DNA of 64,000 bases from Phycisphaerales bacterium (GTDB taxonomy: Bacteria > Planctomycetota > Phycisphaerae > Sedimentisphaerales > UBA12454), in NCBI GenBank assembly GCA_003142595.1, contig PLMU01000007.1, positions 312,417 to 376,416 on the forward strand, written 5' to 3'. The notes beneath the pieces are model-generated. The model searched no databases, was not told where the DNA came from, and saw only the letters and a list, made by a program, of their open reading frames with translations. The position numbers and the translations under genes were made by a program. Numbering within the stretch: the first letter of the stretch is position 1; each line of letters starts with the position of its first letter. This document shows, in pieces, positions 1 to 9,019 of the stretch.

Positions 1-400
1 TGAGTTCCTCAAGGTCTATTTGGCCATACTTATCAACGCCAAGTTCAACAAGGCTGTAACCAAGCGATTGCATTTCTCTGCATGTAGTAAGAACCGCAGG
101 ATGTTCGACTCTGGTAGTAATAATTTTTTTCTTTTCAGGCGTCGCGGCAAGAACGCCTTTTATCGCGGCATTATCGCTTTCCGTTCCGCAGCTCGTAAAA
201 ACAATTTCAGAACTGTCGCAGCCCAGAAGTTTGGCGATTGCCTCTCTGCTGCGGCTGATATATTTTTCGACCTGGCCGCCAAAGGTGTGCATACTCGATG
301 GATTGCCGTAAAGGTCTGTCAAAAACGGCTTCATAGCCTCAAAAACTTCCGGGGCAACTTTCGTTGTGGCATTGTTATCGAAATATATTACTTTTGACAT
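1..400 (-). CDS. nifS: Cysteine desulfurase NifS, C-terminal part off the left edge
   Basis: PLP enzyme that takes sulfur from cysteine for Fe-S cluster assembly. Reading the minus strand from ATG at 400 gives an N-terminus beginning MSKVIYFDNNATTK, with YGNPSSMH and a TSCGTESDN segment, all typical of class V aminotransferases of the NifS/IscS group. The frame stays open to base 1, so only about 133 residues are visible; the PLP lysine and the catalytic cysteine loop lie outside. It follows nifU by 5 nt and is the last visible gene of the operon that starts at the Rrf2 gene. Confidence 0.93.
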   Translation of the reverse strand, partial: MSKVIYFDNNATTKVAPEVFEAMKPFLTDLYGNPSSMHTFGGQVEKYISRSREAIAKLLGCDSSEIVFTSCGTESDNAAIKGVLAATPEKKKIITTRVEHPAVLTTCREMQSLGYSLVELGVDKYGQIDLEEL

Positions 401-405
401 TTTTC

Positions 406-1248
406 TTACTCGCTTTGTTCTTCAACAATAATATCGTCACTGACAAACTCGTGCAATCTCGCTTCTACGACGTCTTTCAATGTAAATTCAGCCGTCGCAC
501 ACCGCGAACACATTCCGCGAAACGCGATGATAACTTTGCTGCCTTCGACATCGATAAGATCGATATCACCGCCGTCGGCTTTCAGCAGCGGCCTGATTTG
601 TTCACTTATTGTCCGCTGGATTAACTGAATCTTCTGCAGATTGGTGAGTTTTTTCGGTTTAGCTTCAGTCGCTGCGCCTTTTTCTTTTTTGCCACGAATT
701 TTATCTATAATCATCTGGATTTCGCCTCGGCAGGAACCGCAGCCGCCGCCTGCCTTGCAGAAATTCGTAACCTGCTCGACAGCATTAAGGTCATTTTCGA
801 TAATTACCTTTTCAATTTCCTTGTCCGTTACGCCAAAACAGGTGCAGACGATTTTGCCTTCGGTAATTTTCCCGGCCTTCCCGCCGCGATAATTAGCTAT
901 CGCCGCCTGCAAAGCTTCCATTCCCATAACCGAACAATGCATTTTCTGCTCCGGCAGGCCGCCGAGTTTGTCAACAATGTCCTTGTTGGTTATCTTCGAG
1001 GCTTCTTCAAGTGTAAGACCTTTTACCATTTCCGTCATTACCGAGGATGAAGCGATTGCGCTTGCGCAGCCGAAAGTTTTAAACTTCACGTCAGCTATCC
1101 GGCCGTCTTTGCCGAGTTTGAAAGTCAGCTTCAGCATATCGCCGCAGGCAAGAGAGCCTTCTTCTCCGACGCCGTCGGGATTTTCAATCTCCCCGGCATT
1201 TACCGGATGAAGGAAATATTCTATAACTTTTTTATTATAATCCCACAT
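406..1248 (-). CDS. nifU: Fe-S cluster scaffold NifU (three-domain form)
   Basis: Scaffold on which NifS-derived sulfur and iron are assembled. The 280 residues hold an IscU-like domain (about 1-125) with the three cysteines in ACGDML, FGCAS and MHCSV, a central BFD-like [2Fe-2S] domain (about 133-185) with CTCFG and GGGCGSC, and a C-terminal Nfu domain (about 205-275) with the CSRC pair. This is the full NifU layout rather than a short IscU. AAGGA lies 8 nt before the ATG at 1248. It sits between metY and nifS. No nitrogenase genes are seen here, so general Fe-S assembly is the likely role. Confidence 0.95.
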   Translation of the reverse strand: MWDYNKKVIEYFLHPVNAGEIENPDGVGEEGSLACGDMLKLTFKLGKDGRIADVKFKTFGCASAIASSSVMTEMVKGLTLEEASKITNKDIVDKLGGLPEQKMHCSVMGMEALQAAIANYRGGKAGKITEGKIVCTCFGVTDKEIEKVIIENDLNAVEQVTNFCKAGGGCGSCRGEIQMIIDKIRGKKEKGAATEAKPKKLTNLQKIQLIQRTISEQIRPLLKADGGDIDLIDVEGSKVIIAFRGMCSRCATAEFTLKDVVEARLHEFVSDDIIVEEQSE

Positions 1249-1259
1249 ATTTTTAGTCC

Positions 1260-2552
<1,293 letters not shown>

Positions 2553-3470
2553 TTATCCCTTCGGTAAAACCGCCACCATTCTATCAAGTGCTTTTCTCGC
2601 CTTTTCGGCGACATCGTATGGCACTTTTATAACATATTCATTATCTTCGAGCGAAAATAAAACTTTTTCGAGCGTAATCTTTTTCATATTCGGACAAATG
2701 AACTTGGCCGACGCCGGATAAAAAGTTTTTTCCGGGTTCTGTTTTTTCAGCGTATATAAAATACCAATTTCAGTCGCTATAATAAATTCTTTTTTATCGC
2801 TGCTTTTGACAAATTTCAACATCTGCCCGGTGCTCAAAAGCTCATCGGCACAGTCCCTGACAGGCCTTGGGCATTCCGGATGAGCCAGAGTTACCGCCGC
2901 CGGATGAGCAGCCTGTATTTTTTTGACATCTTCGGCCGTGGCTAAAACGTGCGTCGGGCAATATCCCGGCCAAAGAACCATATCTCTGCCCGTTTTCTGT
3001 TGGACAAATTCGCCCAGGTTCTTGTCCGGCACAAAAATAATTTTCTTTGTCGCGTCTATCGAATTTACGACATTGACCGCATTTGAGCTTGTGCAGCAAT
3101 AATCACTTAGCGATTTGACGTCCGCTGAGCTGTTTACATAGCAGACAACAATCGCGCCGGGATATTTTTCTTTCAGTTCCGCAAGCTGTTCGGCGGTAAT
3201 CATGTCGGCCATCGGGCAACCAGCGGTCTTATCCGGAATCAACACAGTTTTGTTCGGCGAAAGAATCGACGCGGTTTCTGCCATAAACAAAACGCCGCAA
3301 AAAACTATAACATCCGCAGATATACTTGCAGCCTTACGGCTCAATTCAAGCGAGTCGCCGGTAAAATCGGCGATATCCTGAATCTCCGCGGATTGATAGT
3401 TGTGCGCGAGGATTACTGCGTTTTTTTCTTTCTTAAGATTATTTATTTTTTCAATGATGCTCTGAGCCAT
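2553..3470 (-). CDS. nadA: Quinolinate synthase NadA
   Basis: [4Fe-4S] enzyme that condenses iminoaspartate with dihydroxyacetone phosphate to quinolinate in NAD synthesis. The three cluster cysteines are visible in FCGVLFM, CPTHV and CPNMKK, and the LAHNYQ and DFTGDSLE motifs are intact. The frame opens further upstream, to 3503, but that would overlap epsC; the start at 3470 (MAQSIIEK) lies just past the epsC stop and fits the family length at 305 residues. No nadB or nadC is nearby. Its place between sulfur genes may reflect its need for an Fe-S cluster. Confidence 0.93.
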   Translation of the reverse strand: MAQSIIEKINNLKKEKNAVILAHNYQSAEIQDIADFTGDSLELSRKAASISADVIVFCGVLFMAETASILSPNKTVLIPDKTAGCPMADMITAEQLAELKEKYPGAIVVCYVNSSADVKSLSDYCCTSSNAVNVVNSIDATKKIIFVPDKNLGEFVQQKTGRDMVLWPGYCPTHVLATAEDVKKIQAAHPAAVTLAHPECPRPVRDCADELLSTGQMLKFVKSSDKKEFIIATEIGILYTLKKQNPEKTFYPASAKFICPNMKKITLEKVLFSLEDNEYVIKVPYDVAEKARKALDRMVAVLPKG

Positions 3471-3471
3471 C

Positions 3472-4371
3472 TTATTTTTTCGTTTTCTTCTGGATATAAA
3501 CAAGTTCAGGCCTTGACATCGAGACTATAACGCCCGGCGGCACAGAATCTTTAATCCAGACGTTTCCGCTGATTATCGAGCCTTTGCCGATAGTTATATC
3601 GCCGAGAATCGTCGCGGCAGCATAAATCGTAACGTCGTCTTCTATGGTCGGATGTCTTTTAACGCCTCGCAGGCTCTGCCCTTTTGCCGGAGCCAGAGCG
3701 CCAAGCGTTACGCCCTGATATATTTTTACGTTATTGCCTATAATCGAAGTTTCACCGATTACGATTCCTGTGCCGTGGTCGATGAAAAATCGCTCGCCTA
3801 TTTGGGCACCGGGATTTATATCGATTCCGGTTCTATGATGAGCATGTTCGCTCATAATTCGCGGAATCAACGGCACATTTTTCAAATAAAGCTCATGCGC
3901 AATCCTGTGAACCGCGATTGCCTTCAATCCCGGGTAGCTCAGAACGATTTCTTCGTAACTGCTCGCCGCAGGGTCGCCGTCAAAGGCAGCCTGTATATCC
4001 GTCTTAAGTATTCTTCGAATCTTAGGCAACTGCTCTAAAAGATAGTTCGTAACTTCCTGCGACATATTATGGCAGCCGGTGCAATCGGCTTTCTTCAGCC
4101 TGCACTGATGAAGAAACGCCCTTTCAATCTGCTCGTTCAGCTGGCTTTGCACCTGAGAGAGAATATCGCCCACCACAAAACCGATGTTCGAGCTGGTAAC
4201 GTCCCGTGCGCCGGTATAACCCGGAAAAACAACTTCCATAAGCAAATCGAGAATCTCAAGTATCCGGTCGCGCAGCGGCAGATTCGTCGTGTCGATTAAA
4301 TTTATGCCCGACTCGTCCTGATAAGTTTCGACAATTGCCTTGACATAATTCTTAATATTATTGTTTTCCAT
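3472..4371 (-). CDS. epsC: Serine O-acetyltransferase, EpsC type
   Basis: Makes O-acetylserine, the substrate of the cysK gene just upstream. The C-terminal half (about residues 170-285) is a left-handed beta-helix of hexapeptide repeats with HHRTGIDINPGAQIG, FIDHGTGIVIGE and the GVTLGA segment, as in bacterial serine acetyltransferases. The N-terminal half is long and carries a cysteine group, DCTGCHNM, typical of EpsC rather than enteric CysE. The start is placed at ATG 4371 (MENNNIKNY), which has AAAGG 8 nt before it; an upstream in-frame ATG at 4428 would overlap cysK. About 299 residues. Confidence 0.93.
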   Translation of the reverse strand: MENNNIKNYVKAIVETYQDESGINLIDTTNLPLRDRILEILDLLMEVVFPGYTGARDVTSSNIGFVVGDILSQVQSQLNEQIERAFLHQCRLKKADCTGCHNMSQEVTNYLLEQLPKIRRILKTDIQAAFDGDPAASSYEEIVLSYPGLKAIAVHRIAHELYLKNVPLIPRIMSEHAHHRTGIDINPGAQIGERFFIDHGTGIVIGETSIIGNNVKIYQGVTLGALAPAKGQSLRGVKRHPTIEDDVTIYAAATILGDITIGKGSIISGNVWIKDSVPPGVIVSMSRPELVYIQKKTKK

Positions 4372-4382
4372 ATTCGAGCCTT

Positions 4383-5303
4383 TTACTGAAATAGTTCCGT
4401 TGAAATATATCTCTCGCCGGTATCGCAAATAATCGTTACGATAACTTTTCCTTTATTTTCTTTTCGCTTTGCGACCTGCACAGCGGCAAAAACATTCGCC
4501 CCTGAGCTTATGCCGGCAAGTATTCCTTCTTTTACGGCAAGCTTTTTAGCGGTCTCTATCGCGTCTTCATTTTTAACGCAGATAATTTCATCCAGAATCG
4601 CAGTATCAAGAACCTTCGGAACGAAACCTGCTCCAATGCCCTGAATTTTGTGCGAGCCGGGTTTGCCGCCCGAAAGCACAGGCGAATCGGCCGGCTCAAC
4701 TGCTATCACTTTAACCGCCGGCTTATATTTCTTCAGAACCTGTCCGCAGCCGGTAATTGTACCACCTGTTCCGACACCGGCAACAAATATATCTACCTTG
4801 CCCTCCGTATCTTTCCATATTTCCTCGGCCGTTGTTTTGCGGTGTATCTCCGGATTGGCCGGATTTTCAAACTGCTCAAGGATTATCATATTCCCGCCGT
4901 TGCTGACCATCCTGTGAGCATGAGCAACTGCGCCCTTCATTCCTTCGGCCGCAGGCGTTAGGACTAATTCAGCACCGAATATTTTAAACAGTTTTCTTCT
5001 TTCGATGCTCATCGACTCCGGCATAACCAATGTGAGTTTGTAACCCTTTACGGCACAGACGAAAGCAAGACCAATTCCGGTATTTCCGCTGGTCGGCTCA
5101 ACAATGGTTGTATGCTTGTTAAGCTTACCCTGCTTCTCGGCTGCTTCAATCATCGCAATGCCTATTCTGTCCTTGACACTGCCGCACGGATTGAAATATT
5201 CGAGTTTCACTAATACTTCAGCGTCTTCGACATCGAATCTGTTCAGGCGAACCAGTGGCGTCCGTCCAATTGTTTCTACAATGTTATTGTAAATTTTACT
5301 CAT
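4383..5303 (-). CDS. cysK: Cysteine synthase (O-acetylserine sulfhydrylase)
   Basis: PLP enzyme that makes cysteine from O-acetylserine and sulfide. The PLP lysine is in GSVKDRIG, the asparagine loop is [11 protein letters not shown], and the phosphate-binding [10 protein letters not shown] is intact. Two start codons lie six bases apart (5309 and 5303); GGAG at 5311-5314 is 7 nt from the second, so MSKIYNN at 5303 is preferred, giving 306 residues. It is the first structural gene after the Rrf2 regulator and is followed 11 nt later by epsC, so the two can form the cysteine synthase pair. Confidence 0.95.
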   Translation of the reverse strand: MSKIYNNIVETIGRTPLVRLNRFDVEDAEVLVKLEYFNPCGSVKDRIGIAMIEAAEKQGKLNKHTTIVEPTSGNTGIGLAFVCAVKGYKLTLVMPESMSIERRKLFKIFGAELVLTPAAEGMKGAVAHAHRMVSNGGNMIILEQFENPANPEIHRKTTAEEIWKDTEGKVDIFVAGVGTGGTITGCGQVLKKYKPAVKVIAVEPADSPVLSGGKPGSHKIQGIGAGFVPKVLDTAILDEIICVKNEDAIETAKKLAVKEGILAGISSGANVFAAVQVAKRKENKGKVIVTIICDTGERYISTELFQ

Positions 5304-5339
5304 AAACATTCTCCTGTTACTTGCAGTGCTTTACGAGCA

Positions 5340-5777
5340 TCAAATCTGATAACTCATAGTTTGTTTGCTTTTTTCCGCCATTTCCACAAGGTCGAGCAGC
5401 GTCTTGTTTTCAAGCACACCTAATATCGCTTCATCCATCTCCACCCACAGCTTTCTTGTTACACAATCGGCCGAGTTCGGACAGACACTTGCATCCTCGA
5501 CGCATTCGGTGGTTAGAACCGGTCCTTCGAGTGTCCGGAAAACTTGACTCAGTTTTATTTCTTCCGGCGGTGCCGCCAGAACATAGCCGCCATGCGGCCC
5601 ACGGATGCTCCTGACCAGGCCGGCTGTTTTTAGAATCGCAACAAGCTGCTCGAGATATTTGTTGGATATCTTCTGCCGCTCAGCTATTACCTTTATCTGC
5701 AACGGACCTGTATTATTGGCAATCGCAAGCTCAAGCAAAGCCCGCATACCATATCTTGTTCTTGTTGAAAGTTTCAT
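5340..5777 (-). CDS. Rrf2-family regulator, IscR-like, with three cysteines
   Basis: Winged-helix transcription factor of 145 residues, beginning MKLSTRTRYGMRALLELA, with the recognition segment ISNKYLEQL and the wing RSIRGPHGGY. Three cysteines in the pattern C-x6-C-x5-C (ECVEDASVCPNSADC, about residues 92-106) match the place where IscR holds its [2Fe-2S] cluster, so Fe-S or redox sensing is likely. It heads the cysK-epsC-nadA-metY-nifU-nifS operon and probably controls it and itself. CymR, the cysteine regulator of the same family, lacks such cysteines, which favours an IscR-type signal despite the cysteine genes. GGAG precedes the ATG. Confidence 0.93.
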   Translation of the reverse strand: MKLSTRTRYGMRALLELAIANNTGPLQIKVIAERQKISNKYLEQLVAILKTAGLVRSIRGPHGGYVLAAPPEEIKLSQVFRTLEGPVLTTECVEDASVCPNSADCVTRKLWVEMDEAILGVLENKTLLDLVEMAEKSKQTMSYQI

Positions 5778-5812
5778 GACTTTCTCCTTAATTCCTGGGG
5801 TTTTAGTAGTCT

Positions 5813-5841
5813 ATTCTATTATATATTACGATATATGTCAA
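5813..5841 (-). promoter_or_regulatory. Promoter of the Rrf2-cys-nif operon
   Basis: On the minus strand TTGACA (5841-5836) is followed after 17 nt by TAGAAT (5818-5813), close to the sigma-70 consensus. It lies 36 nt before the Rrf2 start. The AT-rich spacer and flanks (alternating ATATAT) are a likely place for the regulator to bind, but no clear Rrf2 box was identified. Confidence 0.75.
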
Positions 5842-5911
5842 TAAAAGTGCATAAAAAAATAAAAGTATATAAAATTAATCCACAATACTCAAATGCTGTT
5901 TTTTTAACTGC

Positions 5912-5940
5912 TTGACATAATTTTATGTCTGCAATAGAAT
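5912..5940 (+). promoter_or_regulatory. Promoter for the barrel protein/exonuclease III operon, with a palindrome
   Basis: TTGACA (5912-5917), 17 nt, TAGAAT (5935-5940). The same two hexamers and spacing are used on the other strand 70 nt away. A palindrome, GACATAA-N2-TTATGTC (5914-5929), overlaps the -35 box and could be an operator. Confidence 0.72.
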
Positions 5941-5976
5941 TAAATCGCTTTTATAGGACAAAAAGAGGTTCGACCT

Positions 5977-7032
5977 ATGCCAAAAGATTCGCCCGGAAAA
6001 GCAGATAATGGTCTGCCAAAACCATCCATAGAACATCTTAAACGTTTAACAGATGATACAGGCCTTTTTCAGCACGCCAGGTTCATTGTCCCCGACCGCC
6101 TGAACGGCTACACCACCGACGACAACGCCAGAGCCCTTATCGTTATGGCTAAATATTACAAGCAATTTTCCGACCCCCAGGCTTTGAGGCTTTTTGAGAT
6201 TTATTTAGCTTTTCTATGCCATGCTTTAAAACCCGATGGCACAGTTCATAATTTTATGGATTACAACAGGAACTGGAGGACAGGCGATACTGAACACGAT
6301 GCAATCGGCAGAACTCTGTGGGCTTTCGGCTCGGCAATCGCATCGCCGCCATCCCCTGTTTATCTTTCAGTAACCAAACAGCTTTTCGAAGAGGCGGCAA
6401 AACATATACCAATCCTTTCGCCAAGAGGGATGTCTTATGCGATTCTCGGATTGGTTGAATATCTTGGTGCATTCCCGCAGGAAGACGATTTAAAAAGACA
6501 GCTTGCCGATGTATCCGAGAAACTGGCAAATCTTCACCGCCGTTACGCTACTAAAAATTGGGACTGGTTTGAGAATATCCTCTCCTATGATAACGCGATA
6601 TTGCCCGCTGCCCTCTTCGCGGCAGGTATAGCACTGGAAGAAAAAAAATATCTCGATATTGCCGAAAGAGCCTGTAAATTTCTGCTTGCCAATACTTATA
6701 ATGGAAAACATTTCAGTTTTGTCGGCTCGGATAACTGGTATTTGAAAGGCAAAGAACGCTCGAAGTTCGACCAGCAGCCAATTGAAGTTGCCGGAACTGT
6801 TTTAATGTTAAGAAACGCTTACCTGGCAACAAAGAATCAAGAATATCTCAAGCTTGAGCGAAAGGCATTCGATTGGTTCCTCGGCGAAAACGACCTGCAC
6901 CTGCCGATGTATGATTCTCAAACCAAAGGCTGCTGCGACGGCCTGGGCCCGGACAACATTAATACTAACCAGGGAGCAGAAAGCATCGTTAGTTTCCTGT
7001 TGGCTCTGTTGAATATATCTGAACCAGTATGA
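5977..7032 (+). CDS. (alpha/alpha)6-barrel, six-hairpin glycosidase-like protein
   Basis: A 351-residue soluble protein with no signal peptide. Repeated helical hairpins and motifs such as YTTDDNARALI (about residue 46), NFMDYNR, EHDAIGRTLWA and the C-terminal GLGPDNINTNQGAES resemble the helical barrel domain that in some bacteria is fused behind a GT4 glycosyltransferase and sits near GH130 phosphorylases. Here it stands alone, without the GT4 part. A role in oligosaccharide turnover is inferred; the substrate cannot be told. Its stop overlaps the start of the exonuclease III gene by 4 nt (ATGA), so the two are translationally coupled. Confidence 0.6.
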   Translation: MPKDSPGKADNGLPKPSIEHLKRLTDDTGLFQHARFIVPDRLNGYTTDDNARALIVMAKYYKQFSDPQALRLFEIYLAFLCHALKPDGTVHNFMDYNRNWRTGDTEHDAIGRTLWAFGSAIASPPSPVYLSVTKQLFEEAAKHIPILSPRGMSYAILGLVEYLGAFPQEDDLKRQLADVSEKLANLHRRYATKNWDWFENILSYDNAILPAALFAAGIALEEKKYLDIAERACKFLLANTYNGKHFSFVGSDNWYLKGKERSKFDQQPIEVAGTVLMLRNAYLATKNQEYLKLERKAFDWFLGENDLHLPMYDSQTKGCCDGLGPDNINTNQGAESIVSFLLALLNISEPV

Positions 7033-7802
7033 AAGTCGCAACTTTTAACGCTAATTCGATAAGGGCCCGGACAGAGATAATCGTAAACTGGCTGGCGGAA
7101 AACAAACCTGATATTCTCTGCCTCCAGGAGACAAAGGTTCAGGACAAAGACTTTTCCGCCAATGCTTTTGCAAAAACCGGCTATGAATTTGTCTTCAAAG
7201 GCGAAAAAAGCTACAACGGTGTTGCAGTCTTCAGCAAACATAAGATTACTAATGTCGAATTCGGCCTCGACACTCCGCCCCAGGACCAGGCCCGAATGAT
7301 AACCGCCCGCACAGCCGGAATTACAATCGTTAATACCTATATTCCGCAGGGCTTCGAGATGGAATCCGAGAAATATCAATATAAACTCAACTGGCTCAAA
7401 AGACTGCTTGACTATTTTAATAAACATTTCAAGCCGACTGAGAAATTGTTATGGACAGGCGATTTAAACATCGCTTTTGAGGCAAAGGATGTTTACGACC
7501 CTGCCGCTCTTGATGGAACGGTCTGTTTTAATCGCGGACTTTCACAAACTTTAAAAAAGTTTATGGAATGGGGATTTGTTGACCTTTTCAGAAAGCACTG
7601 CGACGAGCCGGGCCAGTTTACTTTCTGGGATTATCGTGAGCCCAACGGCCTTAAAAGAAATCGCGGCTGGCGGCTGGATTATATAATGGGAACAGAACCG
7701 ATAGCGAAAAAATGCACGAATTGTTACATCGATAAGAAACCCCGCGAACTTGAAAAGCCCAGCGACCACACATTTCTTGTCGCTGAATTTAAGAGCCTTT
7801 AG
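7029..7802 (+). CDS. xth: Exodeoxyribonuclease III
   Basis: Mg-dependent AP endonuclease and 3'-5' exonuclease of base-excision repair. The 257 residues carry the family motifs in order: FNANSIRAR, LCLQETK (metal-binding Glu), NTYIPQG, WTGDLNIA, RLDYIMG and the final SDHTFLVAEF with the catalytic Asp-His. Length is normal for the ExoA/XthA group. It starts inside the stop of the preceding barrel gene, so both are on one mRNA. Its 3' end overlaps a small gene on the other strand by 4 nt. Confidence 0.95.
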   Translation: MKVATFNANSIRARTEIIVNWLAENKPDILCLQETKVQDKDFSANAFAKTGYEFVFKGEKSYNGVAVFSKHKITNVEFGLDTPPQDQARMITARTAGITIVNTYIPQGFEMESEKYQYKLNWLKRLLDYFNKHFKPTEKLLWTGDLNIAFEAKDVYDPAALDGTVCFNRGLSQTLKKFMEWGFVDLFRKHCDEPGQFTFWDYREPNGLKRNRGWRLDYIMGTEPIAKKCTNCYIDKKPRELEKPSDHTFLVAEFKSL

Positions 7803-7972
7803 TCTGAATCTTTTTGCTTTCTTCGGTCTTTGCCTTTTCTGCGATCTGAGCCGGGATAGTCATAGGAAAATTTTCTGCGGTCGAAACCGCTGCGTTTTTC
7901 TCCGCTGCCTTTTTGATTATTCTGCCCAGAAGATTCTTTGGATAATTGAACTTTTTTTACATTATCGGACAT
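7799..7972 (-). CDS. Small basic protein with DRR repeats
   Basis: A 57-residue reading frame on the minus strand (ATG 7972, TAA 7799-7801). The C-terminal half repeats an Asp-Arg-Arg motif: GFDRRKF, GSDRRKG, KDRRKQK, with the start MSDNVKKVQLS. GGAG lies 7 nt before the ATG, a good ribosome-binding site. The regular F/S/K-DRR-K spacing argues against chance. Function unknown; the strongly basic tail suggests nucleic acid binding. It overlaps the last codons of the exonuclease III gene on the opposite strand. Confidence 0.65.
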   Translation of the reverse strand: MSDNVKKVQLSKESSGQNNQKGSGEKRSGFDRRKFSYDYPGSDRRKGKDRRKQKDSD

Positions 7973-8053
7973 AAAAATCTCCGTTAATTATGTAAAATTT
8001 CGCAAAAAGTCACAAAAATCAATAGAAAGCGCAAAAAATACATATTTATTTCG

Positions 8054-8836
8054 TCAAAATTTAAAATTTCTATGAGTTTTTATTCTTTTTTTCCTAAAAT
8101 TTCTGCCCGCAGGCATTTCAGCCCGATTTTCCTTTTTCAAATATTCAATCTCACTGGCCGTCAGAGGCCTGTAATCGCCAATAGCAAGATGATGCAGAGA
8201 AATATTGCCAATGTGCGTTCTCTTAATCGCCATTACTTTGTAATCTAACCTTGCCATAATTCTCTGAATCTGCCTGTTAAGACTCTGGCGAATTTTAACC
8301 TCAATCACCGACTCCTTCTCAGATGATTTTAAAACCTTTAACTTCGCAGGCGCAGTTCTGCCTTCCGAAAACCACATACCTTTTTTAAACTTCTCAATAA
8401 TTTCCGCTGTTATCCTGCCCCTGATTTCCACTAAATAAGTCTTTTCAAGACAATAGCGCGGATGCGTTAAACGGTCAGCAAGGGCCGAATCGTTAGTTAA
8501 TACTATCGCGCCGGTAGTATCGGCATCGAGCCGGCCGGCACAAAAAATCCGCTGGTCGGTATCAATAAAATCAATCGCTTTTCTCCTGCCTTGCGGGTCA
8601 TCGTTTGTGCAGATAACGCCTTTGGGCTTATTGAAAAGATAATAAACCTTTTTGACTGAATGTATCTTTCTGCCTTCAACAATAATAACGTCTTTATCAA
8701 TATCCGCAAAGGCCGGCAGTGTATCCATAATTTTCCCATTGACTCTTACCAGTCCCTGAAGGATAAGCTGCTCGCAATTTCTACGCGAATCGACACCCGC
8801 CGCGGCAAGTATTTTGTGTAATCGTTCTGTAGCCAT
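8054..8836 (-). CDS. rRNA pseudouridine synthase, RsuA/RluB family
   Basis: Isomerises uridine in rRNA. An S4 RNA-binding domain fills residues 1-60 (LHKILAAAGVDSRRNCEQLI) and is followed by the synthase domain with the catalytic aspartate in GRLDADTTGAIVLTND near residue 103, and KTYLVEIRG and RQIQRIM later. The order matches RluB/RluE/RsuA; the site modified (likely 23S rRNA 2605 if RluB) cannot be proven from sequence. The C-terminus is Arg/Lys rich. Single gene with no clear operon partners. Confidence 0.9.
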   Translation of the reverse strand: MATERLHKILAAAGVDSRRNCEQLILQGLVRVNGKIMDTLPAFADIDKDVIIVEGRKIHSVKKVYYLFNKPKGVICTNDDPQGRRKAIDFIDTDQRIFCAGRLDADTTGAIVLTNDSALADRLTHPRYCLEKTYLVEIRGRITAEIIEKFKKGMWFSEGRTAPAKLKVLKSSEKESVIEVKIRQSLNRQIQRIMARLDYKVMAIKRTHIGNISLHHLAIGDYRPLTASEIEYLKKENRAEMPAGRNFRKKRIKTHRNFKF

Positions 8837-8923
8837 ATCAAATCCTTATAAAAACTGACATAACTATACAGGCTCAAAGATACTTATGCTACGAGAAGTT
8901 TGTGAATTTAGGCAAGATTTTAG

Positions 8924-8952
8924 TTGACTTGAGGGGTGGTTTTGCCGATAAT
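8924..8952 (+). promoter_or_regulatory. Promoter for the membrane BRCT-like protein gene
   Basis: TTGACT (8924-8929), 17 nt, GATAAT (8947-8952), 67 nt before the ATG at 9020. AGGAG precedes that ATG by 7 nt. Confidence 0.6.
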
Positions 8953-9019
8953 TAAGAGGCTGTTTTAGTGCATAAGTATCGAAATTAACTGATTTAACAT
9001 CAATTTCAGGAGATTTTAA

